Shown here one piece after another: positions 44,083 to 54,100 of a stretch of 64,000 bases of DNA. This stretch comes from Rhodothermales bacterium (lineage in GTDB: Bacteria; Bacteroidota; Rhodothermia; Rhodothermales; UBA10348): assembly GCA_028284865.1 (NCBI GenBank), contig JANQQV010000015.1, positions 1 through 64,000 on the forward strand. Direction: 5' to 3'. Numbering within the stretch: the first letter of the stretch is position 1; every line of letters starts with the position of its first letter. The notes under the pieces were generated by a model. That model saw nothing but the letters and a program-made list of their open reading frames with translations, was not told where the DNA came from and did not search any database. Position numbers and translations under genes: made by a program.

Positions 44083-44673
44083 GTGTCCCGAGTGGATGCT
44101 ACATCGACGGAAGAACAGCTGATCATTGCCACGCTCGATGGCAATGAGGACGCATTCCGCAGGATCGTTGAGCGATATATCGACGAGGTCTCCAGAACAG
44201 TTACCGGGATGCTCGGCGCTGGTCCAGAGATTGATGACGTTGTCCAGGAAGTGTTCATCAAGCTGCATCGCTCGCTGCACACGTTCCGGGGGGAAGCTTC
44301 CTTGAAGACGTTCGTGGTCCGCATGGCTATCAACAAAAGCCTGGATGCACTGCGCAAACGAAAGCGGATGCGCTGGTTGCAGCCCTGGTCCAACGAGGAT
44401 CCCTGGGAGCCACCCGCTGACGATCGGTCCGACAGAGGACTGACGTCAAAAGAGGAGATGGCCGCGCTGCGCCATGCAGTTGACAAGCTGCCTGAATCCC
44501 AGCGGGCGGTCGTCGTCCTGCGACTCATTGAAGATTACAGCACCGAAGAGACGGCCCGAATACTGGGCGTGCCCTACGGAACCGTGCTGTCCCGCCTCAA
44601 ACGAGGCGTCGAGAAACTGAAGAAAGACATCGGTAACACACCGGATGCCCACCTGTCCGGAGGTGACTCATGA
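44083..44673 (+). CDS. ECF-type RNA polymerase sigma factor, 196 aa
   Basis: Sigma-70 family, group 4. Region 2 is visible as AFRRIVERYIDEVSRTVTGML with DDVVQEVFIKLHRSLHTFRGEASLKTFVVRMAINKSLD, and region 4 as LPESQRAVVVLRLIEDYSTEETARILGVPYGTVLSRLKRGVEKLKK in family terms, with a helix-turn-helix (ETARILGVPYGTVLSRLKRG). There is no region 3. The GTG at 44083 is chosen for its strong ribosome binding site. The following gene overlaps it by 4 nt, and the organisation Spy-like, sigma, single-TM protein, second anchored protein resembles metal- or envelope-stress sigma modules, where the next membrane protein is the anti-sigma factor. Confidence 0.88.
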   Translation: MSRVDATSTEEQLIIATLDGNEDAFRRIVERYIDEVSRTVTGMLGAGPEIDDVVQEVFIKLHRSLHTFRGEASLKTFVVRMAINKSLDALRKRKRMRWLQPWSNEDPWEPPADDRSDRGLTSKEEMAALRHAVDKLPESQRAVVVLRLIEDYSTEETARILGVPYGTVLSRLKRGVEKLKKDIGNTPDAHLSGGDS

Positions 44674-45050
44674 AAAAACACAAACACACATATTCATCCC
44701 AGCCTTCCGAAGAGCACGGATTGTCAGCAGACGTCGTGCAGTCCCTTCGCAAGATGGTCGATGCCGAACGGCAGTCGTCGATGATGTCCATGCCTGAGGA
44801 ACGGGTCATGCGAGCGGTTCGAGCCGCTTCCAGGCGCCATGTCGATGGTACGGAAGTCATCGAGCGCGAGTTGATCAGCTGGTTCCGCCCCGTTGTGGTG
44901 GCTGGGCTTGTGGTCATCATGGCGCTGGCTTTCTACAACTTCGATCTGGCCAGAAACAATGACCATCATCAGACGGCTACTGAGATGGTTCTTGGTCTCC
45001 ATCCCGTAACGGTTGCTTCCGCTTACGATCTCAACTTCGACAGTCACTAG
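44670..45050 (+). CDS. Single-pass membrane protein, possible anti-sigma factor, 126 aa
   Basis: Overlaps the ECF sigma gene by 4 nt. The first about 70 residues are polar (LSADVVQSLRKMVDAERQ and ERVMRAVRAASRRH helices), then one membrane segment (residues about 74-90, VVVAGLVVIMALAFYNF) and a short outer tail. The N-in, C-out topology with a cytosolic N-terminal helical domain is what a short anti-sigma factor would have, but there is no zinc-binding HxxxCxxC motif. Function is inferred from position only. Confidence 0.55.
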   Translation: MKKHKHTYSSQPSEEHGLSADVVQSLRKMVDAERQSSMMSMPEERVMRAVRAASRRHVDGTEVIERELISWFRPVVVAGLVVIMALAFYNFDLARNNDHHQTATEMVLGLHPVTVASAYDLNFDSH

Positions 45051-45059
45051 GTACGTGAC

Positions 45060-45524
45060 ATGAAATTGCACTCCAAAACAATCGCCATTCTGGTTGGCAC
45101 GCTGATCATTGGCATCGCCATCGGAGCGCTAGGGTGGAGCAGTATCCACAACAAGCGCCAGGAACGCCTATCAGAGATGCGACGACAGGGTGGTCTGTAT
45201 GGATCGATCGATCGCTTTATCGATCCGGTCGACTCCCTGCAAGAGGCTCGTCTGAGAGACCTCACATCCGCGTACCAGGACACCCTTTCACGATTCTGGA
45301 GATACTACAACTACTACCGGACCGAGCTGATGAAAGAGTTCGAGCAGGATCTGCTCCCTGAATTGGATTCAGTTCAGGCAGCCGCCATTCAGCCGTATCT
45401 CGATCGAATCACAACCATGCCTCGTTCGGCGCGTCGTGATTCTTCAGAAACCGATCAGTCAGATTCGTCCGCCGATTCCACAGCGCAATCGAGTACTCCA
45501 GCAGATTCCCTGCAAGGCTCGTAA
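45060..45524 (+). CDS. Membrane-anchored Spy/CnrX-like helical protein, 154 aa
   Basis: An N-terminal hydrophobic anchor (residues about 8-26, AILVGTLIIGIAIGALGW) is followed by a helical periplasmic part (ERLSEMRRQGG, RLRDLTSAYQDTLSRFWRYYNYY, LMKEFEQDLLPELDSVQAAAI), ending in a Ser/Asp/Thr-rich tail. The pattern of a signal anchor plus four-helix bundle resembles CnrX/Spy sensors that sit next to ECF sigma and anti-sigma genes in metal-resistance clusters, but I see no clear metal ligands. The start ATG 45060 is 9 bp after the preceding stop. Confidence 0.55.
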   Translation: MKLHSKTIAILVGTLIIGIAIGALGWSSIHNKRQERLSEMRRQGGLYGSIDRFIDPVDSLQEARLRDLTSAYQDTLSRFWRYYNYYRTELMKEFEQDLLPELDSVQAAAIQPYLDRITTMPRSARRDSSETDQSDSSADSTAQSSTPADSLQGS

Positions 45525-45625
45525 CCCCCGCGTCTTTGCAACCGCGAAGACCACCCCGCAACGTTTGGTGAGTGTCCATCGGCCAGCTCACCCGTCTAAT
45601 TCTGCCGTTTTCGGCTAGCACCTAC

Positions 45626-46939
45626 ATGAAAAAGACCATATCCATCATTGTTGTCCTGTTTGCCGTCGTGGCAATCGTCTGGTACACGAACAGCGCGGAA
45701 GCAGAAGCCCGCATGGAGTACCGGTTCGTGGAAGTTGACCGAGGCAATCTCGAATCGGTTGTGGCGTCGACCGGTAATCTGAGCGCCGTTACTCAGGTTC
45801 AGGTGGGCACGCAGGTATCCGGAATCGTCAACGACATCTACGTCGACTTCAATGATGTAGTCCGACGCGGCCAGATCATCGCCCGCATCGACACCACACT
45901 CCTGGTCAGTTCTGTCCAGGACGCCCGGGCGACCATGAGTCGCAACAAGGCTCAGCTTGATTTCTCTCGCACGGAATACGAGCGCGTCAAGAATCTGTAC
46001 GAGAAGAGCTTTGCGACCGAGGTGGAGTACAATCAGGCGAAGTACAACCTGGATCTGGCCGAGGCGACGATCGTCTCCTCACAGATCAACCTCGAGCGTG
46101 CTCAGCGAAATCTGGACTACGCCACGATCGTCTCTCCCATCAATGGCGTCGTGGTTGAGCGCAACGTTGATGAAGGCCAGACTGTGGCTGCGTCGCTCAA
46201 TGCGCCTCAGCTCTTCTTGATCGCCAACGACCTGTCCGACATGGAAATCCTGGTCAGTGTCGACGAAAGCGACATCGGGCTCATCAAGGACGGCCAGACG
46301 GTTCGCTTTACGGTACAGGCCTACGACGAAGACGTATTCTACGGCGAAGTCAAGCAGGTTCGCCTGCAGTCGGCCATTCAGGAAAACGTGGTCACGTATA
46401 CCGCAGTTGTCGGCGTGGACAACACGGACGGCCGCCTACTGCCAGGCATGACGGCAACCGTGGAGTTCTTGATCGAAACCGTGGACGATGTGATGAAGGT
46501 GCCGAATGCAGCACTGCGATTCCGTCCCAACGAGCAGATGATGACGGCGCTGCGTGATCGGATGATGGCTCAGCGCGAAGCGTCAGGTGATTCCACCGCA
46601 CGTCAGGGTGGGGGACAGCCCTCGGCCAGCCCGGCAGCTTCTGGCGGATGGGCATCGAGCGGTGGTGGATGGGCGTCCGCCGGCGGCTCTCGCGGGGGAT
46701 CTTCGGACAGCGCCATGCTCTGGTATCTCGATGAAAATGGAGACATTTCTGTGATCCGCGCTCGTACGGGTATCACCGATGGCTCTCAGACAGAGATCAG
46801 CGGCAGAGGCATTGAACAAGGAATGCAGATCATTGCCGGCGTGACAGTGATCGAAGAAGAGGGAGGACTGCAAAACCCGTTCAGCAACAATCAGGGAGGT
46901 GACATGCGTAGTCGTTTTTCTCGCGGCGGTGGATTCTAA
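45626..46939 (+). CDS. MacA-like periplasmic adaptor of an ABC efflux pump, 437 aa
   Basis: Membrane fusion protein joining an inner-membrane ABC transporter to an outer-membrane channel. N-terminal anchor (KTISIIVVLFAVVAIVWY), then the lipoyl domain (GNLSAVTQVQVGTQVSGIV and SPINGVVVERNVDEGQTV), an alpha-hairpin (LDFSRTEYERVKNLYEKS, NLDLAEATIVSSQINLERAQ), beta-barrel and membrane-proximal domains. A low-complexity Gly/Ser/Trp/Ala insert (about residues 328-370, GGWASSGGGWASAGG) is unusual for MacA. The start is ATG 45626; an in-frame GTG at 45572 is less likely. Followed by the ATPase and permease genes. Confidence 0.87.
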   Translation: MKKTISIIVVLFAVVAIVWYTNSAEAEARMEYRFVEVDRGNLESVVASTGNLSAVTQVQVGTQVSGIVNDIYVDFNDVVRRGQIIARIDTTLLVSSVQDARATMSRNKAQLDFSRTEYERVKNLYEKSFATEVEYNQAKYNLDLAEATIVSSQINLERAQRNLDYATIVSPINGVVVERNVDEGQTVAASLNAPQLFLIANDLSDMEILVSVDESDIGLIKDGQTVRFTVQAYDEDVFYGEVKQVRLQSAIQENVVTYTAVVGVDNTDGRLLPGMTATVEFLIETVDDVMKVPNAALRFRPNEQMMTALRDRMMAQREASGDSTARQGGGQPSASPAASGGWASSGGGWASAGGSRGGSSDSAMLWYLDENGDISVIRARTGITDGSQTEISGRGIEQGMQIIAGVTVIEEEGGLQNPFSNNQGGDMRSRFSRGGGF

Positions 46940-46970
46940 TCCGGTCGACTCACTCAAATCCAGTATTACA

Positions 46971-47768
46971 ATGAGCGAATCGAACGCCGTCATTCAGGTC
47001 CGCCAGGTCACCAAGACCTATACGATGGGCTCGAACAAGGTCCATGCCCTTCAGGGAGTGGACATGGAAGTCCAGCCGGGAGAACTACTTGCTATCATGG
47101 GAGCATCCGGCTCCGGGAAATCGACGCTGATGAATATCATCGGCGGATTGGATTACCCGACATCGGGTTCGTATCACCTCGACGGCATCGAGGTGAACAA
47201 ACTGTCCAAGAACGAGCTGGCCGACATCCGTAATCACAAGATTGGCTTCGTTTTCCAGGGGTTCAATTTGCTGGCTCGAACGTCGGCCATCGAGAATACG
47301 GAGCTTCCGCTTCTCTATGACCGACAGAATCGTCACAAGAATCATCGCGAAGCTGCTCGCAAGTCCCTCGAACGAGTCGGTCTCGGGGAACGCGTTGACC
47401 ACCACCCGAACGAGCTTTCTGGTGGACAGCAGCAACGCGTCGCCATCGCACGTGCCCTGGTCACGAATCCCAGCATCGTCTTGGCTGATGAGCCGACAGG
47501 CAACCTGGATTCGCAGACCACGGTCGAGGTGATGCAGCTTTTTCAGGAGCTGAATGACGAAGGCGTCACCATCATCCTGGTTACGCATGAAGACGAAGTG
47601 GCCCGCTATGCCAAACGCATCGTCGAACTGCGCGATGGCAACATCATCAAGGACATCACACAGGAGCCTGATTCCGCAGCAGACGATCTGAAGGCGCTGA
47701 TTGCGCGCAAAGCGGCTGCAGAAGCAGCTACGACCCCATCTGAAACCGAAACGGTAGACGCCGGCTGA
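46971..47768 (+). CDS. MacB-like ABC transporter ATP-binding protein, 265 aa
   Basis: Type VII (MacB/LolD) ABC ATPase. Walker [10 protein letters not shown] at about residues 45-53, Q-loop [11 protein letters not shown], signature [15 protein letters not shown], and [12 protein letters not shown] are intact. In MacB the ATPase and permease are usually fused; here they are two separate genes, the ATPase first and the permease 15 bp downstream. The C-terminal tail is Ala/Glu-rich. It probably powers extrusion of a small molecule or peptide through MacA. Confidence 0.92.
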   Translation: MSESNAVIQVRQVTKTYTMGSNKVHALQGVDMEVQPGELLAIMGASGSGKSTLMNIIGGLDYPTSGSYHLDGIEVNKLSKNELADIRNHKIGFVFQGFNLLARTSAIENTELPLLYDRQNRHKNHREAARKSLERVGLGERVDHHPNELSGGQQQRVAIARALVTNPSIVLADEPTGNLDSQTTVEVMQLFQELNDEGVTIILVTHEDEVARYAKRIVELRDGNIIKDITQEPDSAADDLKALIARKAAAEAATTPSETETVDAG

Positions 47769-47783
47769 GCCGGATAAACATCC

Positions 47784-49001
47784 ATGCGTGCATTTCGACT
47801 GATCAAAGTGGCCGGCAAGAGCATCATCAAGAACAAGATGCGCACGCTGCTGACCATGCTTGGTATCATCATTGGCGTTGGAGCCGTGATCATCATGGTG
47901 GCCATCGGTGAGGGAGCACAGTCGCAGATCGAGGAACAGATCCAGAATCTGGGGACCAACATGCTGGTCATCACACCCGGAGCCGCCAATGCGGGAGGTG
48001 TGAGCCAGGGTAGCGGGTCATTCAACCGACTGCGGGGTGAGGATGCGGACAAGATCCGCAATGAGTCCATTTATGCAGCCGGGGTCTCTGAGGTCATTTT
48101 CACCCGAACGCAGATCGTGGGAGGCGCGGGGAACTGGCGCTCTACCATTCATGGAGTGACGACAGACTACCCGATCATTCGGGATTGGGATCTGTCCTCA
48201 GGTCGTTTTTTCGATGCTTCGGAAGAGCGGACGGGTAAGAAGGTCTTGATACTCGGCGCGACCATCGCGGAGAACCTCTTTCCTGACCGCGACCCGGTCG
48301 GAGAGCGCGTGCTCGTTCGAAATGTCCCGATGGACGTGATCGGTGTTCTGGAGCCGAAGGGCCAAACAGCCGATGGGAATGATCAAGACGATGTCGCGCT
48401 AGCGCCAGTTTTGACCGTGCAGCGCAGGCTGTCGAACTGGTCGTTCATCAGGCAGATTCTGGTGAACACCTATTCTCCGGATGATATCCCCGAAGCTCAG
48501 GAAGAGATCAAAGCGATCATGAGGGAGTCACACGGATTGGCAGCTTGGGAGCCAGATGATTTCGAGATTCGCAATCAGGAGCAGCTCAGCGAAGCGGCTC
48601 AGGGTACCACTGAGGTGATGACCGCCCTTTTGGCCGCCATCGCTTCCATCTCTCTGCTGGTCGGTGGAATTGGCATCATGAACATCATGCTCGTCTCTGT
48701 GACCGAGCGAACCCGCGAAATCGGGATTCGCATGGCCATCGGAGCTCGCGGCGGTGACGTCCTCACGCAGTTCCTGATCGAGTCGATCGTGATGAGCATC
48801 CTGGGTGGTGCGCTCGGCATTGCCCTCGGAATGGGCGGCTCCGCTTTGCTTGGGAGTACCATGGGATGGGCGACTGCCGTCAATACACAGACCGTAGTCA
48901 TCGCGATCGTCTTCTCGGCCGCAGTGGGCATTTTCTTCGGCTTCTACCCAGCCCGAAAAGCTGCCAAACTCAACCCGATCGACGCGCTGCGTTTCGAGTA
49001 A
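47784..49001 (+). CDS. MacB-like ABC transporter permease, 405 aa
   Basis: FtsX/MacB-type permease. The first membrane helix is preceded by KSIIKNKMRTLLTMLGIIIGVGAVI, followed by a large periplasmic domain (about residues 45-275) and three C-terminal helices (SISLLVGGIGIMNIMLVSVTERTREIGIRMAIGAR is the family signature; also FSAAVGIFFGFYPARKAAKLNPIDALR). Single-gene permease working with the upstream ATPase and MacA-like adaptor. Converges with moaB, 16 bp away. Confidence 0.92.
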   Translation: MRAFRLIKVAGKSIIKNKMRTLLTMLGIIIGVGAVIIMVAIGEGAQSQIEEQIQNLGTNMLVITPGAANAGGVSQGSGSFNRLRGEDADKIRNESIYAAGVSEVIFTRTQIVGGAGNWRSTIHGVTTDYPIIRDWDLSSGRFFDASEERTGKKVLILGATIAENLFPDRDPVGERVLVRNVPMDVIGVLEPKGQTADGNDQDDVALAPVLTVQRRLSNWSFIRQILVNTYSPDDIPEAQEEIKAIMRESHGLAAWEPDDFEIRNQEQLSEAAQGTTEVMTALLAAIASISLLVGGIGIMNIMLVSVTERTREIGIRMAIGARGGDVLTQFLIESIVMSILGGALGIALGMGGSALLGSTMGWATAVNTQTVVIAIVFSAAVGIFFGFYPARKAAKLNPIDALRFE

Positions 49002-49017
49002 GGCCCGCGCCCCCGAT

Positions 49018-49521
49018 CTACTTGCTCCGTTCGACCAGAAAATGGCCGACCTGCGGCAGGATGAGTCGCGTCATGGCCAGCTCGACCGCATTCCGGGATC
49101 CCGGAAGGGCGAAGAGAACGGCTCCGTCGATCAGCCCGGCCGTTGCTCGTGACATCATGGCCGCCGCACCGATTTCCTCCCAGGAAAGCATGCGGAAAAG
49201 CTCCCCGAAGCCAGGAATTTCCGTCAGGATCAGTCGCTGAATGGCCTCGAATGTCGTATCCCTTCGTGAAATGCCGGTGCCGCCCGTCGTAATGACGATC
49301 TGGGCCCCGCCTTCAAGCGCGTCGGCAATGGCCTTCCGGATGGGATTGGCATCATCTGTAACCCAAGCTCGATGAACCACCTCATGTCCGTTCTCTTCGA
49401 GCAATGAAGCGATCAGGTTTCCGGACACATCCGTCTCAGGCGTTCGCGTGTCTGAGCATGTGACGACGGCACAGCGTGCGACGCGATCGCGACCCGCTGA
49501 TTCATGTTCGGAGTGGCTCAT
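49018..49521 (-). CDS. moaB: Molybdenum cofactor biosynthesis protein MoaB, 167 aa
   Basis: MoaB/Mog-family protein that adenylylates molybdopterin or binds it. Family features: AVVTCSDTRTPETDVSG, the TTGGTGISRRDTT loop and SRATAGLIDGAVLFALPGSRNAVELAM. No other molybdopterin gene adjoins it. It overlaps yidD by 4 nt upstream, so the two share a transcript with the M23 lipoprotein and possibly dnaE. Start ATG 49521. Confidence 0.93.
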   Translation of the reverse strand: MSHSEHESAGRDRVARCAVVTCSDTRTPETDVSGNLIASLLEENGHEVVHRAWVTDDANPIRKAIADALEGGAQIVITTGGTGISRRDTTFEAIQRLILTEIPGFGELFRMLSWEEIGAAAMMSRATAGLIDGAVLFALPGSRNAVELAMTRLILPQVGHFLVERSK

Positions 49522-49823
49522 GGGGAAGGTGTTTTCTGATCAGAATCGGACGATGAGCGGTCGACAGGAGGCTCGCCATACCATCGAGGCGAATCATATC
49601 CATGGCCGCCCCAGGGATTGCACCGAAGTATGCGGTGTGTGGCGAGGACGAATCCCTTCAATGCCCCATACTGCTTCAGCGCTTCAATGGCATACATGGA
49701 ACAGGTCGGAGTAAACCGACATGCCGAGCCCAAATGAGGGGATAGCAGAAGCTGGTACAGCTTGACGCCCCCGATCAGGAGGTTGCGCGGGATATGCCAG
49801 ATGAACTCCAGCATCCAGCTCAA
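49518..49823 (-). CDS. yidD: Membrane protein insertion efficiency factor YidD, 101 aa
   Basis: Small membrane-associated factor that helps YidC insert inner-membrane proteins. The signature GSACRFTPTCSMYAIEAL with RILRCNPWGGHGYDS is complete, including the conserved cysteines. In many genomes it lies next to rpmH-rnpA-yidC; here it is between an M23 lipoprotein gene and moaB with 4-nt overlaps on both sides. Confidence 0.95.
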   Translation of the reverse strand: MSWMLEFIWHIPRNLLIGGVKLYQLLLSPHLGSACRFTPTCSMYAIEALKQYGALKGFVLATHRILRCNPWGGHGYDSPRWYGEPPVDRSSSDSDQKTPSP

Positions 49824-51010
49824 CCGCCCACAACCGCGTTTGTCGTCGGCATGGAAGTGCCCGGCCGGGAAGAGGCCATTGTATCCCTGAATTCAGCGGA
49901 AGGAAGGTACCCGGAGCGGCCGTCCTCAAGACGGACGTGATACCACGAGGCTGACCCTCCGATCACGTGCAAACGGGTGGGGGTGTTCAACTCGACGGCG
50001 ACGTCGCTTCTGCGCGATGGCGCGTCACGAAGCCCGAGACCCAAGGTTGATGTCATGCGCCAGGATCCGAAGTATTGCTCATCCACGATCACGCGCGAGG
50101 GCCGCAAATTGGGCTCGAATACATACGGCCAGGGGTCCTGCGGGCCGCTCGAGTAGATTCCGAAGTGGAGATGCGGAGGCGTGGTACGCGCATTGCCCGT
50201 GTTTCCGACGGTACCCAATGTGTCTCCGGCCTGGACAAACTGACCTTCCCGTACCATCTGGGAATCGAGGTGGGCATAGTAGAAGTTGTGTCCCATGGAA
50301 TCGCGCAGCCATACCTGCTTCCCACCCAATCCGCCGGTACGTGTGCTTCGAACGGTACCCTCCCGCACGGCTACCACAGGCGTTCCTCGTCGCGCGAACA
50401 CGTCAATGCCGTGATGCACGCGTCGGCCGCCGTCACGCGGCGCTCCGAACAACGACCACACATCGGTCGTGTTGTGACCGGCAACCGGGAAGACCAGCGA
50501 AGCCGTGGTCCGAATGGACAGGCGGAAGTTGCCTTCAGACAGGATCTCGGGCTGAATGCGCAGCAGATAGGTATTGGTTCGCCGAACATCCCAGGTCAGC
50601 CTACCCGTTGAATCGGCGCTGGAGACCCTGCGGTCCGGCAATCCCTGGTCGCCCATGGGCTCATACAGATCGGCGAATACCTGAAATCCGTCACTTGACA
50701 TAGCCTCCACGATGATCTGCTGGCCGCGCGTGAGGTCCACCCGATAGCCAAGTGCCATGATATCGGTGGCCACAAGACGACCCTCTTCGACATAGGGCAG
50801 TGTAGGAGCAATCGGGACCTGAAGAACGGCGTCACCCTCGGCGAGCCACTGTTGCCCCATCAGACTCTGGTCGATGCCGGACTGCTCCATCCCATACACG
50901 TAAGCATCCCGCAATGAAACCGGCTTGTACTGCTCGCGCAGTTCCTCCAGTCGCTCGGAGCAACCGGTCCCGAGGAATAGCACGGCAATCAAGAGAAAGC
51001 GAAATCGCAT
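49820..51010 (-). CDS. M23 family peptidoglycan peptidase, lipoprotein, 396 aa
   Basis: ATG 51010 gives a lipoprotein signal peptide (MRFRFLLIAVLFLGTGCSE). The M23 LytM-like domain is at about residues 195-310: HHGIDVFARRGTPVVAV (HxxxD) and HLHFGIYSSG carry the zinc-binding His/Asp/His set. The N-terminal part (about 70-190) is a beta-rich domain. The last about 70 residues look like a SH3-like domain (VAVELNTPTRLHVIGGSASWYHVR). Likely a DD-endopeptidase or a regulator of amidase at the outer membrane. It overlaps yidD by 4 nt and follows dnaE after 108 bp. Confidence 0.9.
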   Translation of the reverse strand: MRFRFLLIAVLFLGTGCSERLEELREQYKPVSLRDAYVYGMEQSGIDQSLMGQQWLAEGDAVLQVPIAPTLPYVEEGRLVATDIMALGYRVDLTRGQQIIVEAMSSDGFQVFADLYEPMGDQGLPDRRVSSADSTGRLTWDVRRTNTYLLRIQPEILSEGNFRLSIRTTASLVFPVAGHNTTDVWSLFGAPRDGGRRVHHGIDVFARRGTPVVAVREGTVRSTRTGGLGGKQVWLRDSMGHNFYYAHLDSQMVREGQFVQAGDTLGTVGNTGNARTTPPHLHFGIYSSGPQDPWPYVFEPNLRPSRVIVDEQYFGSWRMTSTLGLGLRDAPSRRSDVAVELNTPTRLHVIGGSASWYHVRLEDGRSGYLPSAEFRDTMASSRPGTSMPTTNAVVGG

Positions 51011-51118
51011 GGCACAAGGGGAATTCCAGAGTCGGCTACGAGGTGGACTAGGCTGGGTTGCGGGAGTTGCCCTGTCGTTTCCCCTTCGCACAAATCCACG
51101 GGACGTGACCACGACTCC

Positions 51119-54100
51119 CTATTCGCCTTCGACGACGATCGCGCGGCGGCCGAACAGTTTACCGAGACCCTGCATGACCTCGCTGTTTGGGTCCACAACG
51201 AACGTGCGACTGAGCAGGCGAGTTGGCTGCGGCGAATCCTCTGAAATCAAGTCGAGATACAGTTTGCAGCCTCCACGATGAGCACCCAGCAATTCTTCCA
51301 GCGCGTCCACTTGCTCCAATTGGAGTTCGGCCGCCGGAATCCGGATGGAAAGGGATTTGACCATCTGCTCGCGCACCTTCCACATTGGAATCACGTCGTT
51401 GCAGATCACCTTCCCTGACCCTCCACGCAGCTCTACCTGTCCTTTGATGAGCACGATCTCATCGACTTGGAGGTAGCGTTGGACCCGGTCGTACGTATTC
51501 GAGAAGCAGACCAGCTCTGCTTGGCCCGAGAAGTCCTCGAACTGCGCGAAGGCATACGGCTTGCCACTCTTGTTCGTGCGATGCTGCACCTCGGTGATGA
51601 TGCCGCAGAACGTATGATTCGGTCGATTCTGACGCGCCTGCCAGGAGTCTTCGATCGGACCCTCACGTTCTACAATCGTCGGGGCGTCTGCAATCTGAGC
51701 CGATGCAAAAGCACGTGTCTCAGCCAGATAGGCCTCCAGCGGATGCCCGCTGACGTAGAATCCCACCGACTCGCGCTCTTCCTTGAGCAGCTTCGAACGG
51801 GGCCACGGTTCAGCCATCGGCAGCGAGGGCTCGAGACCTGCCGCACCATCTCCGCCGGGTTCGCCAAACAGCGAAATCATCCCTGCAGCGGCATTTGCCT
51901 GCGCTTTCTGACCATACTGGATAGCAATCTCGACCGCCTCGGCAATCTGGGCGCGGTGTCCTTCAAGGCAATCCATCGCGCCAACCTTGGCCAGGCTTTC
52001 GACCGCCTTCTTGTTGACCGCACGCAGATCGACACGCCGTGAGAAGTCGAATATGTTCGTGAAGGGCCCGCTCTCGTCACGCTCACGTTCGATGGCCTCG
52101 ATCGCGCCCATACCGACGCCTTTGATAGCCCCGAGACCGAAGCGGATCTTGCCCTTCTCTACGCTGAACCGAGCGGTGCTTTTGTTGATGTCGGGCGGAA
52201 GCAATTCCAAACCAAGGTGCCGCGCCTCTTCGAGCACGACGGACAGCTTCTTGGTGTCGCCCATCTCGTTTGTCATCGCAGCCGCCATGAACTCAGCCGG
52301 ATAGTGCGCTTTCAGCCAACCTGTCTGGTAGGCGACGATCGAGTAGGCCGCAGCGTGGGACTTGTTGAAGCCGTAGCCCGCAAACTTGGCCATGAGGTCG
52401 AAGACATCGGTCGCCGTCTTTTCGTCCACTTCGCGCTCGGCCGCCCCCTGGATGAAGATGGCCTTCTGCTTCTCCATCTCCTCGTGCTTCTTCTTACCCA
52501 TCGCGCGGCGTAGGATGTCGGCACCACCCAGCGTGTAGCCGCCCATGACCTGAGCCATCTGCATCACCTGCTCCTGGTAGACCGGAATGCCATACGTGGG
52601 CTCCAGGATGGGTTTGAGCATCTCGTGCGGATAGGAGACGTCTTCGCGACCGTGCTTTCGCGCGATGTAGGTCGGAATGTTATCCATCGGCCCCGGACGA
52701 TACAGGGCGTTCATGGCGATCAGATCGTCGATGGTCGTGGGCTTGAGTTTCCGCAGCCACTCCCGCATCCCTGAGGATTCAAACTGGAAAATGGAAACGG
52801 TATCGCCTTTCTGGAAAAGCTCGTAGGTCCGCTCATCGTCAAGCGGAATGTCGTCGACGACGATCTCGTCTCCGTGGGTCTCCTGAATCAGATCGACCGT
52901 GTCGTTGATAACGGTCAGCGTCTTCAGACCCAGGAAGTCCATTTTCAGCAGGCCGAATGACTCGACCCACTTGCCGTCATACTGTGTTGTGACGACGTCC
53001 TCGGCACCGCTCTTTCCTTTCGCGATCGAAACCGGGACGTAGTCACTGACCGTTCCCGGAGCGATGATCACCCCGGCCGCATGAACACCTGTATGGCGAG
53101 CTGATCCCTCAAGCACCTTGGCGTAGTGCATCAGGTTGCGAATCTGCTCATTTGGGTCGTTCTGGAGCTTTCGGAATTCAGGGACCTCATCGAGGGCTTT
53201 GTCTAGATTCACACCAACGCCTTCGGGAATGAGCTTGGCAATCCGGTCGGCTTCCATGAGCGGAATCTGAAGGACGCGGGACACGTCTCGAATTACAGAA
53301 CGAGCACCCATCGTTCCGAACGTGATGATCTGACAGACATTCTCGCGACCGTACTTCTCGACCACGTAGTCGATGACCTTGCCACGCCCACGATCATCGA
53401 AATCGATGTCGATATCCGGCATGGACACGCGTTCCGGGTTCAGGAAGCGCTCAAAAAGCAGGTCGTACTCCAGCGGGTCGACGTTCGTGATCCCCAGCAC
53501 GTAGGCCACAAGGCTTCCGGCGGCCGATCCACGGCCAGGCCCCACCGAGACGTTGAGCTCTCGAGCAACAGTCGTGAAGTCCTGAACGATGAGGAAGTAG
53601 CCGGCATAGCCCATCTGGGAAATGATGCCGAGCTCGAGGTTGAGGCGCTCTTCCTGAACAAGGGAGAGCTGTCCTCCGAATTTTTCCAGAGCGCGCTCAA
53701 ACGAAAGATGCCTCAGGTAGGCATCCATGTCATTGCCGAATTCTGGCGGCAACGGGAAGTGCGGCATCAGCAGTTCGCCCATGGGCAACTCGAACGAGCA
53801 CTTGTCAGCCACCTTGACCGTATTGCTGAGCGCCTTCTTGACGGTCTGCTCATCGGCGTGCCGCAGGGCCAACTCCATTTCTGAGGCGCTTTTCAGATAG
53901 AACTGGTCGTTCTCGAAGCGCATCCGGTTCGGATCGTTGTACTCCTTGCCGGTTTGCAGACAAAGCAGCACGTCCTGGGCTGCCGAGTCTTCCTGTTCGA
54001 CATAATGGACGTCATTGGTGGCCACAACCTCCACGTCGTACTCCTTTGCCCAGCGCAAGAGCACTTCGTTGCACTTGTGTTGATCCGGAATGTTGTGGTC

